25,404 bases of DNA from CAZJDV01 sp964544865 (GCA_964544865.1 CAZJDV010000029.1:1-25404); one strand, 5' to 3'; counted from the stretch's first letter, positions 7,768 through 14,795 are shown. Notes: generated by a model not told the origin, from the letters alone. A program made the numbers and translations.

Positions 7768-7843
7768 TGGCACGCCTGGCAGGACTCGAACCTGCGACCT
7801 CAGGTTTAGGAAACCTTCGCTCTGTCCTCTGAGCTACAGGCGT
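7768..7843 (-). tRNA. tRNA-Arg(CCT)
   Basis: The acceptor is a perfect ACGCCTG/CAGGCGT and the D-stem is GCTC/GAGC. The anticodon loop TTCCTAA (anticodon CCT) sits on an AAGGT/ACCTG stem with one terminal A-G mismatch. The T-arm is a perfect GCAGG-TTCGAGT-CCTGC. The discriminator is G and CCA is encoded. One base separates it from tRNA-Val. Confidence 0.92.
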
Positions 7844-7925
7844 TGGTACCCCGGCCAGGAGTCGAACCTGTCCTTCCGGCGCGGAAGGATGAGACAGGCG
7901 CGTATGCCACTTCCGCCACCGGGGC
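7844..7925 (-). pseudogene. Leu-type tRNA missing the 3' half of the anticodon arm
   Basis: The acceptor is GCCCCGG/CCGGGGT, the discriminator A, with encoded CCA. The class II D-region TGGCGGAAGTGGCATACGCG and the T-arm CAGG-TTCGACT-CCTG identify it as leucine-type. The 5' anticodon strand is present (CCTGT, then CTCA, which would place CA in the first two anticodon positions). The sequence then jumps straight to an 8-bp hairpin, TCCTTCCG/CGGAAGGA, in the place of the variable arm. About 8 nt (anticodon third base, loop end and 3' stem) are missing: the gene is 79 nt without CCA where about 87 is usual. As it stands it cannot decode. Confidence 0.75.
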
Positions 7926-7931
7926 ATGGTT

Positions 7932-7974
7932 TGGTGGACCAAGTCCTTCCGCCGCGGAAGGACGCCACTGGTCC
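7932..7974 (-). other. 43-nt CCA-ending mini tRNA-like element with strong hairpin
   Basis: Read on the minus strand, it begins GGACCAG, continues TGGCG like the start of a Leu-type tRNA, and then carries a 10-bp hairpin (GTCCTTCCGC / GCGGAAGGAC). It closes with TTGGTCC, discriminator-like A and CCA. The two ends pair as an acceptor stem (GGACCA/TGGTCC plus G-T). There is no anticodon or T-arm. It stands 6 nt from the Leu-type element, in register with the array, and shares the TCCTTCCG/CGGAAGGA arms with it. It is probably a tRNA gene with a large internal deletion. A palindromic repeat or a processing or terminator hairpin are alternatives. Confidence 0.5.
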
Positions 7975-7975
7975 G

Positions 7976-8097
7976 TTGGGGCGGTCTCTGGCATCGGCAT
8001 CCCTGTCTTTTTGGTCGTGGTGGCCAGCCTTTGGCTCACGATGTCAAGAGGGGGCAAGGAGGCGTATGAGAGCTATTTGGACAGACTAACCGGATAG
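7976..8097 (+). other. Possible C-terminal remnant of a membrane protein
   Basis: One plus-strand frame gives a hydrophobic stretch (AVSGIGIPVFLVVVASLWLT) followed by a polar tail ending KEAYESYLDRLTG and a stop. It looks like a last transmembrane helix with a cytoplasmic tail, but no start codon or ribosome-binding site fits. It may be the end of a lost gene, or chance. I do not recognise the family. Confidence 0.25.
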
Positions 8098-8413
8098 AGA
8101 AAAACAGCTTTGACAATTACTTTGCGCTCGGCCCCTTCCCACCGCCACCTAAGGGAACCGGCGGGAAAGGGCCTACGCCCTTGAGTAGCTAAAGCGTGCG
8201 CAGGCCGTGGCCGAGAAGACTCGTCAGAGGTGGATGGTATCATGGACTCGGAGCAAACCCGTCTCGGTGGCCCCCCCGGGAGCACTACTAGGGTGCTGAG
8301 GCGAGCAAAGGCCGCTATCTCCCTCGGGTCGCCGTCTCTTCCCCGTCCACAACTGGCCGCTCTTGCCTGTCCGTCACACCTTCGAATCGAAGACCTCATC
8401 CGTCAACAGAAGC
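8098..8413. other. Intergenic stretch without a supported gene
   Basis: About 315 nt with no frame showing convincing protein character on either strand. It contains a TTGACA at about 8111 (+) with no -10 at proper spacing, and a short inverted repeat around AGGGCCTACGCCCT. I see no T-box, riboswitch or tRNA signature. Confidence 0.5.
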
Positions 8414-9241
8414 CTACTCGAATTTCCACACATTCTGCACGGCCTTGCTGAACAGCCACTCCTTGTCGTCTTCGTTCAGGAAGTCGAGCGCGTCGCGGAC
8501 CAATTCCAGCGAGCGGACATAGCCGCCGGCTGCGAGCACGTGAGGGAAGTCGGTGCCCCACATAAGCCGCTCGGGGCCAAAGGCGTCGTAAATACGCCAA
8601 ACCATGTCGTGCGTGTCTCGATGAAGGTAGGGGAGCTGCGACATGCGGTTCATGTTGGAGACCTTGACGTAGACATTGGGATGCTCGGCCATTCTCAGGA
8701 CGTTGCTGAGAAGTGGATCAGGCGGCTCTTCGCTGACAGGTGGGCCGCCGAGGTGGTCTAGGACTACCTTGACACCGGGAAAGCGGCGCATGATTGGCTC
8801 CAAGGCAGGTAGCCGGGCGGCCCCGCCCAGTAAGATGAAGCAGACGTCCAGTTCCTCGACGCGTCGCCACAGCCGGTCCTGGTCGGGCGTAGCCAAGGCC
8901 GCAGGGGCCGCCTACCGCGACAGGTGAAGGCGCATGCCTTCAGAGCCCTGTCCTCGTACCAGGTCCTCAAGCTCGACCGGCGCCGCCGGTCCTTTGGGGT
9001 CCACGAGCGCCACCGCAGCGAACCTCCCGGGGAACCGGGCTAGACATTCGGCGACATAGCGGCTGTCGTAGAGGTAGTGAATTGGCTGGCCGGTGACGGC
9101 CTTGCCGACTCCCGCATCGGCCATGTGCTCGTTCAGCAGCTCCACCGAGGCCATAACTCCGGTCGCAGGCTGCGACACCTCGTCGAACGGGTAGCGCGAC
9201 TCGTCGTCGCCCCACACGTGCAAGTGGGAGTCGATGATCAC
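8414..9241 (-). pseudogene. Amidohydrolase (Amidohydro_2 family) interrupted by an in-frame TAG
   Basis: Two segments lie in the same frame. 9241-8912 gives MIIDSHLHVWGDDESRYPFD through EGMRLHLSR, then TAG (8912-8914), then AAPAALATPDQDRLWRRVEE to the stop at 8414. Together they form a normal-sized family member of about 275 residues. The metal ligands are split between them: HLH near the N-terminus, and VVLDHLGG and LMWGTDFPHV in the second part. PF04909 enzymes are TIM-barrel metal hydrolases or decarboxylases acting on lactones and aromatic or sugar acids. The GTG start overlaps the stop of an upstream remnant (GTGA), supporting it as the true start. A Tyr-to-amber change would explain the stop. 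Without readthrough, no complete active site is made. Confidence 0.85.
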
Positions 9242-9363
9242 CGCAGGCTTCGCAGCTCGGCTGCTGCCCTTCGAACCGCATCAACCCGGCGCCCGCCTTG
9301 GGCTCGGCCTGCATATTCGATTGGCAGCGGGCCGTTATAGTCAACGAGTAGCGGGATGACCAT
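9238..9363 (-). pseudogene. C-terminal remnant of a sugar phosphate isomerase/epimerase-like (TIM-barrel) gene
   Basis: The minus-strand frame reads MVIPLLVDYNGPLPIEYAGR and ends VRRAAAELRSLR-stop. The YNGPLPIEY element followed by a helical RRAAAELR tail is the usual ending of the xylose-isomerase-like TIM-barrel family. The frame stops about 20 codons upstream, and no matching earlier part is visible, so about 230 residues are missing. The stop overlaps the amidohydrolase start by GTGA, suggesting the two were once an operon. The call rests on a short stretch and is moderate. Confidence 0.45.
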
Positions 9364-9842
9364 GATCCGCTCGGAGTCCCGCGTTGACGACGGGAATAGT
9401 ATTCCAACCCCGCAACGGCGTCAAACACTCTATCGCGCCCAATAGACTACTTTTCAGTGTCCCCAACGACACGCGCCTTACTGTCTAGCGGGCGCAGGCA
9501 CGACTCCTGATCCAGAGGCGGCGCAGATTGAGGTATTGGACCTCGCCCTGGACGATGATCGCTCAACGCTTAGAGCTCGGCGAGGCGAGCGACGCAAGAC
9601 GCGCATTTGAGCGGGGGGGGGGGCGATCCCAAGAGATGGGGTTCCACGCGCATCACTTGTGCAGGAGTGAGACACCAAGACAAGCACAGGGGGCAATCGG
9701 TTTTCGTGAAACCGGACCTTGGCGACCCCAACCGGATTCGAATCCAGTGGCTCGAAGAGACCATGCGAGCGAGTCAACTAGCCGATCTTAAGCGAAAAGG
9801 AGGTACGCAAGGCACCAATGAAACCATATTAGCTAACAATAG
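9364..9842. other. Poorly coding stretch with a G11 run and a possible VOC-family fragment
   Basis: No intact gene is visible. A run of 11 G lies at 9613-9623. On the plus strand, from about 9700, one frame reads VFVKPDLGDPNRIRIQWLEE and then TMRASQLADLKRKGG before running into the tRNA-Pro gene. DPNRIRIQW resembles the DPDGNRIEL ending of vicinal-oxygen-chelate (glyoxalase-type) domains. A GFHAHHLC segment in another frame just after the G-run (near 9640) could be an earlier piece of the same decayed gene. The fragment call is tentative. Confidence 0.3.
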
Positions 9843-9919
9843 TGGTCGGGGTGCTGGGATTTGAACCCAGGGCCTCGTCGTCCCGAACGACGCGCGCTGC
9901 CATACTGCGCCACACCCCG
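9843..9919 (-). tRNA. tRNA-Pro(CGG)
   Basis: The acceptor is CGGGGTG/CACCCCG. The anticodon stem CGTCG/CGACG carries loop TTCGGGA (anticodon CGG). The T-arm is CTGGG-TTCAAAT-CCCAG. The discriminator is A and CCA is encoded. All stems pair fully. It stands alone, about 1.9 kb from the array and on the same strand. Confidence 0.95.
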
Positions 9920-10152
9920 ACGCACTCAATTGTATCCGCGCGGGGCGGACAAGGCAAGATGAAAAACGCCGGGGCATCCTGCAGCCTCGGAGCTAGCCAG
10001 ACCCCGCACAGAGTCCTGCGTCTCTCGGACACCGGCTCCTTACAGCTGATGGCGTCGCTTCGACGAGCTCGGCAAGAAAGGATTCTTCTTCGGCTCGCCG
10101 CTTCGGCGGGCTCTGCGCAGGATACTGGCTTGTCGAGGGATCTCGCTGCAGA
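9920..10152. other. Intergenic stretch, nothing firm
   Basis: About 230 nt upstream of tRNA-Pro (minus strand) and upstream of the promoter at 10153 (plus strand). It contains a GC-rich hairpin (GCTCGCCG-CTT-CGGCGGGC) near 10095-10115. I see no tmRNA tag, SRP or RNase P core motif. Confidence 0.4.
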
Positions 10153-10181
10153 TTGACATATTAGCACACGTATTCTATAAC
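10153..10181 (+). promoter_or_regulatory. Consensus-like sigma70 promoter (TTGACA-17-TATAAC)
   Basis: TTGACA (10153-10158) and TATAAC (10176-10181) are separated by exactly 17 nt, predicting a start near 10188-10191. It is the best promoter match I see in the window. The next plus-strand gene starts at 10552, leaving a leader of about 360 nt that begins with a terminator-like hairpin. Confidence 0.65.
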
Positions 10182-10190
10182 CATGTCTAT

Positions 10191-10221
10191 GGGACGGACC
10201 TTGCGGGGCCTGTCCTTTTTT
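10191..10221 (+). terminator. Intrinsic-terminator-like hairpin at the start of the leader
   Basis: GGACGGACC pairs with GGCCTGTCC across a 6-nt loop TTGCGG (one mismatch, one G-T), followed directly by six T. No plus-strand gene ends upstream, and the hairpin begins at the predicted transcription start. GGGACG (10191-10196) can instead pair with CGTCCC (10222-10227), which would compete with the terminator stem. This arrangement suggests a possible attenuator for the downstream dehydratase genes. Confidence 0.5.
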
Positions 10222-10227
10222 CGTCCC

Positions 10228-10551
10228 GAATGCGTGCTCCGGAGACTCGTCGAGGGCGAAGACCCCTAGTCCCTAATGAAACTCCGACCTCTCGTGCGCT
10301 GGTTGGCCTGGCGAGGGAATCACGGCCACCCGGCCCGACGAGACGCCGACCAAGAAAGGACGGGTGCCGCCGCGGCCATCGCTATCCCTTGGACCGAGCC
10401 CTCCTGGCCACCGGCCGGGCGCCGGTCTTGTGAGTCGCGAGATTGAGCCGCCCCATATGACCCCTGGTCCACGTGTGCAAGCGCAGCCTTGCGTGTTGTA
10501 GTATAAGGTGGCAGGCCGACGGCCCAGAATCTCCCGATAGCAGGTACGAAA
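10228..10551. other. Leader region before the dehydratase pair
   Basis: About 320 nt without a supported gene. A TATAAG at 10502-10507 could be a -10 element but has no good -35 at proper spacing. No T-box or known amino-acid riboswitch core is apparent. Confidence 0.35.
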
Positions 10552-11523
10552 ATGACAGCGCTTGGTCCGGTCCCCCTCGACGAGATTCGCGCTGCACAGA
10601 ACCGCATCTCGGACCTTGTTGTCCGCACGCCCCTCGTCCGGCTCAACACGGATGACGCCCCCGCTGAGATCTATCTCAAGCTGGAGAACCTTCAACCCAG
10701 CGGTGCCTTCAAGCTGCGGGGGACCGTCAACGCCATTCGCATGGCGGACGAGGAGCAACTCGAGCGCGGCGTCTGGACCGTCAGCTCCGGCAACATGGCC
10801 CTTTCCCTGGCATGGGCCGCCCGCCACTTCGGCCTGGATTGCACGGTCCTCGTTTCCGATGACGCCCCGGAGGCGAAGCTGAGCGCCATCGCCCGGCTTG
10901 GCGCAAAGACGATCAAGGTCACGTGGGCCGAGGTCCTCGAAATCGCTCGCGTCCGAGGACGCCAAGGCATGGAGGGGGTGTTCCTGCATCCGTTCAGCGA
11001 CCCGGCGGTCATGGCCGGCAACGCCACCGTCGGCTTGGAGATCGTCGAGGACCTGCCCGACGTCGACACAGTGGTCATCCCATACGGTGGGGGGGGCTTC
11101 GCAGCCAGCGTGGCCTCCGCCGTTCGCGCCCTCAGGCCCGAGGCCAAACTCTACGCCGCGGAGGTCGAGGCCGGCGCGTCCTTCGCCGCTTCGCTGGCGG
11201 CGGGCAGGCCCGTCCAGGTTGAGCACGCCCCCAGCTTCGTCAGCGGCATTGGCTCCCCATTCGTCTTCGAGCACATGTGGCCGCTCGTGAGCGACATCCT
11301 GGATGGCTCTGTGGTCTCGTCGCTGGAGGAAACCGCGGCCGCGGTCAAGCTCGTCGCCGAGCGCAACCGGGTCGTCGCCGAAGGCGCGGGTGCTTCCTCG
11401 GTCGCAGGCGCCCTTTCCGGCAAGGCGGGAAACGGCAAGGTGGCCTGCGTGGTATCAGGCGGCAACATCGACTCCGGCAAGCTGGCCAAGATACTTCAGG
11501 ACATGGTCCCGCAGCCTCGATGA
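10552..11523 (+). CDS. Threonine/serine dehydratase-like PLP enzyme, copy 1
   Basis: A 323-residue fold-type II PLP enzyme. Family members remove ammonia from threonine or serine, or racemise serine. The PLP lysine is Lys54 in PSGAFKLRG. The phosphate/substrate loop SSGNMALSLAW replaces the usual His of SSGNHAQ with Met. PYGGGGF is the glycine loop for the PLP phosphate, and VVSGGNIDSGKLAKIL ends the catalytic domain. There is no C-terminal ACT regulatory domain, so it is of the short catabolic type. The ribosome-binding site is weak (AGCAGG). Its TGA overlaps the ATG of copy 2 in ATGA, so the two are translationally coupled. The changed substrate loop makes the exact substrate uncertain. Confidence 0.9.
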   Translation: MTALGPVPLDEIRAAQNRISDLVVRTPLVRLNTDDAPAEIYLKLENLQPSGAFKLRGTVNAIRMADEEQLERGVWTVSSGNMALSLAWAARHFGLDCTVLVSDDAPEAKLSAIARLGAKTIKVTWAEVLEIARVRGRQGMEGVFLHPFSDPAVMAGNATVGLEIVEDLPDVDTVVIPYGGGGFAASVASAVRALRPEAKLYAAEVEAGASFAASLAAGRPVQVEHAPSFVSGIGSPFVFEHMWPLVSDILDGSVVSSLEETAAAVKLVAERNRVVAEGAGASSVAGALSGKAGNGKVACVVSGGNIDSGKLAKILQDMVPQPR

Positions 11524-12491
11524 TAGAGCACGAATCCATCTCCCTAGACCGGATTCGCGCCGCGCGGAGGCAGATCGAGGGCGCCGCCATTCGCACGCCG
11601 CTGGTGCGTCTCAACGCAGACGACGCGCCCGCCGAAATATACCTCAAGTTGGAGAACCTTCAACCGGTGGGGTCGTTCAAGTTGCGGGGGGCGGCCAACG
11701 CCTTGCGCCAGATCCCGAGGCGCGAGCTGGACAAGGGCGTCTGGACCGTGAGCGCCGGCAACATGGCCCAGGGGCTGTCATGGGCCGCCCGCCAGCTCGG
11801 CGTGAAGTGCACCGCCGTGGTGCCAGACAACGCGCCCGAGGCCAAGCTGGCGAACATCCTTCGCCTGGGCGGCACGTACGTCAAGGTGTCCTTCGAGGAC
11901 TTCGCCGGCATATTCGCCACCCGCGCCTACGAGGGCGTCGACGGCCATTTCATCCACCCGTTCAGCGATCCGGCGGTCATGGCCGCGAACGGCACGATCG
12001 GCATGGAGGTCCTGGAGGACCTCCCCGATGTGGATGCGGTGGTGATCGCCTACGGCGGGGGAGGACTGTTCTGCGGCGTCGCCGCAGCCGTCAAGGCGAT
12101 GAAGCCCAAGGTCAGGGTCTACGCCTGCGAGGCGGAGACATCGGCGCCGCTGGCTGCGGCCATTACCGCCGGTATGCCTGTCCGGGTCGACTACTCGCTC
12201 AGCTTCGTCGACGGCATCGGGTCGCCCATCGTCCAGCCGGAGATGTGCACCCTGGCGACCAGGCTCCTGGACGGGGCTCTCGTGACGAGTCTGGCGGACA
12301 CCGCGGCTGCTCTGAGGCTTATAGTGGAGCGTAATCACGTCATCGCAGAGGGGGCGGGGGCAGCGCCTGTGGCCGCAGCCCTCGCGGGCAAGGCGGGAAG
12401 CGGCAAAGTGGCCTGCATCGTCTCGGGCGGCAACATCGACTCAGGGAAACTTGCCACCATACTCCAGGGGGGCGTCCCGCCCCCGGGGTAG
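11520..12491 (+). CDS. Threonine/serine dehydratase-like PLP enzyme, copy 2
   Basis: Also 323 residues, and alignable with copy 1 over its full length with no gap. The ATG at 11520 is chosen because it overlaps the upstream stop (ATGA) and makes the two starts line up (SLDRIRAAR against PLDEIRAAQ). The PLP lysine is again Lys54 (PVGSFKLRG), the substrate loop is SAGNMAQGLSW, and the glycine loop is AYGGGGLF. There is no ACT domain. Differences from copy 1 cluster around the substrate loop and in the first 25 residues. The pair arose by tandem duplication and has diverged. It could form a heteromer or act on two related amino acids. It converges with the aminotransferase gene 17 nt downstream. 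Confidence 0.9.
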   Translation: MIEHESISLDRIRAARRQIEGAAIRTPLVRLNADDAPAEIYLKLENLQPVGSFKLRGAANALRQIPRRELDKGVWTVSAGNMAQGLSWAARQLGVKCTAVVPDNAPEAKLANILRLGGTYVKVSFEDFAGIFATRAYEGVDGHFIHPFSDPAVMAANGTIGMEVLEDLPDVDAVVIAYGGGGLFCGVAAAVKAMKPKVRVYACEAETSAPLAAAITAGMPVRVDYSLSFVDGIGSPIVQPEMCTLATRLLDGALVTSLADTAAALRLIVERNHVIAEGAGAAPVAAALAGKAGSGKVACIVSGGNIDSGKLATILQGGVPPPG

Positions 12492-12508
12492 GCTTCCGGG
12501 GCCGCGGC

Positions 12509-13786
12509 TCAACCCTCTCGCAAGAACGCCCTCTCGGCCTTCGCGAACGCAGTCAGTATGTCGGCCGCCTCCTCGTCGCCCCAGCTCTCATGTATGGCCA
12601 AGCTGGCGTGGGTTTCAAAGGTCGCCTCGGCATTGGGGCATGGGAACTCGCGGCCGGCGTCGCCCTTGTACAACGGCGAGGCCCACGGATAGCCGCTGGT
12701 GCCGAACACCATGCGCTTCCTGAACCACTCCATCCTGTGCGGCATCAGAACCCAGCTTATCGGACTAACCGGGATGCCTTCAACGGCCAATGCCTCCCGG
12801 AACGTGCCGGCGTCACAGACCAGCCTCTCGGCGTCGATCTTCAGGGGAAGCCACCAATAGGAAGACTCGGCGCCCGGAAGCGACGGCGTGACCGACACTG
12901 CCTGGAGCTCCCGCTCGTGGACCCCTTCCGTTATCTTCCTCACGAACGCCCTGCGGGCGGCGATGATTCCCGGCAGTTTCCGGAGTTGCACCCTCCCAAT
13001 AGCCGCCGCCAGGTCGTTGAGATTCAGGTTGTGGGAAGCGACCTGGTTCGTGGAGCCCTCGGGCATGAAGAACGGCTTGCCGCGGTCCGAGGCCCGTCGC
13101 GTGGCCTGGTACAGCCCTTCGTTCCTGGTGAACACCAGGCCGCCCTGGCCACCCGTGTTCATGTGCTTGATGAACATTGTGGAGAACGCCGCCGCGTCGC
13201 CGAAAGTGCCGGCCATCCTGCCGTTCAACGTCGCGGCGTGGGACTGGGCGCAGTCCTCGACGACTGGAATGCCATGCCGCAGCGCAACCTCCATGATGCC
13301 GACCATATCCGCCGGGTCGCCTGCTATGTGGGGGACGACGATGGCGCTGGTCAGCGGAGAGATCAGCTCCTCGATCTCATCGGGCCCCGGCGCGAACCGG
13401 TCGGGCGCGGTGTCGGCGACCATCGGAATGCAGTTTAGCAGCACCACCGGCATCATCCCGCCCGGATCGGTCATGGCGCTGACAATGACCTCGGTGAACG
13501 GCTCGATACCCAGCGCCTTCAGAGCCACGTAGATGGCGCTGGTGCCGGAGTTGACCCCGTCGACGAAGCCTCCGCCCATGAACTCGGCGAACTCCCGGCA
13601 GAACGCCTCCTCCACGACGCCGTTGTAGCCGAATGGGCGGCCCGACGCTATGGCATCGTCGAAAAGGCCGTCCACCGCCTCCTTTTCCTCGACGCCGAAA
13701 TGCCCCCGCTCCGGCCAGGACCTCAGGCGGACCTTCGGCCCGCCGTTGACGGCCAGGACCGACAGGGCATCTTGTCTTGCGGTCAT
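12509..13786 (-). CDS. DegT/DnrJ/EryC1/StrS-family PLP aminotransferase
   Basis: A 425-residue protein from the ATG giving MTARQDALSVLAVNGG, which has GAGGAG about 6 nt upstream. The longer frame start 17 codons earlier lacks this and is rejected. The family pattern is clear: FGYNGVVEEAFCREFAEFMG, then VNSGTSAIYVALKALGI, VVEDCAQSHAA (Asp178 binding the PLP pyridine N) and FSTMFIKHMNTGGQGGLV (Lys207 forming the Schiff base). Family members transaminate keto-sugars or related rings in cell-wall, antibiotic or secondary-metabolite pathways. No sugar-nucleotide genes are nearby, so the substrate is open. It lies 50 nt downstream of an amidohydrolase gene on the same strand and may be co-transcribed. 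Confidence 0.9.
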   Translation of the reverse strand: MTARQDALSVLAVNGGPKVRLRSWPERGHFGVEEKEAVDGLFDDAIASGRPFGYNGVVEEAFCREFAEFMGGGFVDGVNSGTSAIYVALKALGIEPFTEVIVSAMTDPGGMMPVVLLNCIPMVADTAPDRFAPGPDEIEELISPLTSAIVVPHIAGDPADMVGIMEVALRHGIPVVEDCAQSHAATLNGRMAGTFGDAAAFSTMFIKHMNTGGQGGLVFTRNEGLYQATRRASDRGKPFFMPEGSTNQVASHNLNLNDLAAAIGRVQLRKLPGIIAARRAFVRKITEGVHERELQAVSVTPSLPGAESSYWWLPLKIDAERLVCDAGTFREALAVEGIPVSPISWVLMPHRMEWFRKRMVFGTSGYPWASPLYKGDAGREFPCPNAEATFETHASLAIHESWGDEEAADILTAFAKAERAFLREG

Positions 13787-13836
13787 GCTATCTCCTCGAA
13801 TCCCAGTGCTGCGTAGCCTTCGAGTACTGCAACCCA

Positions 13837-14688
13837 TTAACTGTCCAACAACCCCTGTGCGTTCCCGTGGGTGATCTTATCAAGGGTTTCCGCCGGTAGC
13901 TCCAGTTTTTCCAGGTGGTCCATGAGGCGGGTGTCGAAGAAGTCGCGACCAAAGAGCAGCTTGTCCTCGAAGTTCAGGAGAAACTGTCTGCCGAACTCCT
14001 CGTCGCGGGTCACGGCCCCGAACCCTGAGCCCGCCGACAGGTCGGCGAACATCGTGGGGTAGCGGTCCAGCAGCTCCGGCACCCGGCCCCCCGCGAGTAC
14101 TGGCCCCTTCGGATAGAGCACCTTGTCATACAGGTCGTCGCCCGAGATGTGCGCCCAGAAGCCGGGGCCATGGCCAATGAAAACCGTCTCAGGGCTCGCG
14201 ACGATGGCCCTCTCCAGCGCTTCGATGCTCCCCCCGTACCACCAGTTGGGCCTGGGATAGTCCCCCTTTCCGTGGTCAATAGGATAATCCAGATGGATAG
14301 TCACAGGCAGTCCCAGCTCGGCGCAGGCGCGGTAGAGCCTGATGGCGTCCGGGTCGTCGAAAAGGACGCGAAACTTGTATTCACCCGCGAGCCGGATGCC
14401 ATGAGTCGCTACGGCGGCCTTGAGGCGGTCCACGGCGTCAGGCCTCTTGGGATGCGGCGCGTAGCCCAGGACGAACCGGTCGGGCGCGCGCCTCCCGACC
14501 TCGAGAACGTCCGACAGCGGGATCATTTCGCCGCCGGGCGGGAAGGCGGGGCTCGGGTTGGCCTCGTTCTCGATCACCTCCCAGGATAGCAGCCAGGCCA
14601 GGTCGATGCCCTGCTCGTCCATATTCTTGAGCATGTGCTCGGCGTCGTGGCCATGCCAGTTGGGATGATTGTGAGCGTCGATGATCAT
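13837..14688 (-). CDS. Amidohydrolase family protein (Amidohydro_2)
   Basis: A 283-residue protein starting MIIDAHNHPNWHGHD, with GAGGAA upstream of the ATG. His6 and His8 form the HxH metal site. VTIHLDYP and FIGHGPGFWAH supply further histidines, and LLFGRDFFDTRL carries the late Asp. These are the TIM-barrel metal-hydrolase features of PF04909, whose members act on lactones, aromatic carboxylates or similar. NWWYGGSIEALERAI and AGGRVPELLDRYPTMFADLS match the uncharacterised environmental subgroup. Unlike the amidohydrolase at 8.4-9.2 kb, it is intact. It is expected in the cytosol, with no signal peptide. Confidence 0.9.
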   Translation of the reverse strand: MIIDAHNHPNWHGHDAEHMLKNMDEQGIDLAWLLSWEVIENEANPSPAFPPGGEMIPLSDVLEVGRRAPDRFVLGYAPHPKRPDAVDRLKAAVATHGIRLAGEYKFRVLFDDPDAIRLYRACAELGLPVTIHLDYPIDHGKGDYPRPNWWYGGSIEALERAIVASPETVFIGHGPGFWAHISGDDLYDKVLYPKGPVLAGGRVPELLDRYPTMFADLSAGSGFGAVTRDEEFGRQFLLNFEDKLLFGRDFFDTRLMDHLEKLELPAETLDKITHGNAQGLLDS

Positions 14689-14795
14689 CGTTGTGTTCCT
14701 CGGCTATGGGAATCGCGCCACCGCTTGAAGATCATAGTCCTTCGCGAGGAATACGACAACAACCGCGGCCTCATGTCACGCCGACGCCATGCGGC

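Noticed and set aside
8043..8060. TTGACA on the minus strand as promoter of the tRNA array
   Set aside because: No -10-like element lies 16-18 nt downstream.
8230..8451. Plus-strand frame of 73 codons
   Set aside because: It has no ribosome-binding site, no recognisable protein character, and overlaps the end of the amidohydrolase gene.
9700..9790. T-arm-like palindrome GGATTCGAATCC suggesting a further tRNA or tmRNA end
   Set aside because: The T-stem would lack the conserved G53-C61 pair, no matching 5' acceptor strand exists on either side, and no tmRNA tag frame is visible.
9478..10167. Minus-strand frames of about 100 codons around tRNA-Pro
   Set aside because: They are read through the tRNA or through low-complexity Arg/Ser-rich sequence and resemble no protein.
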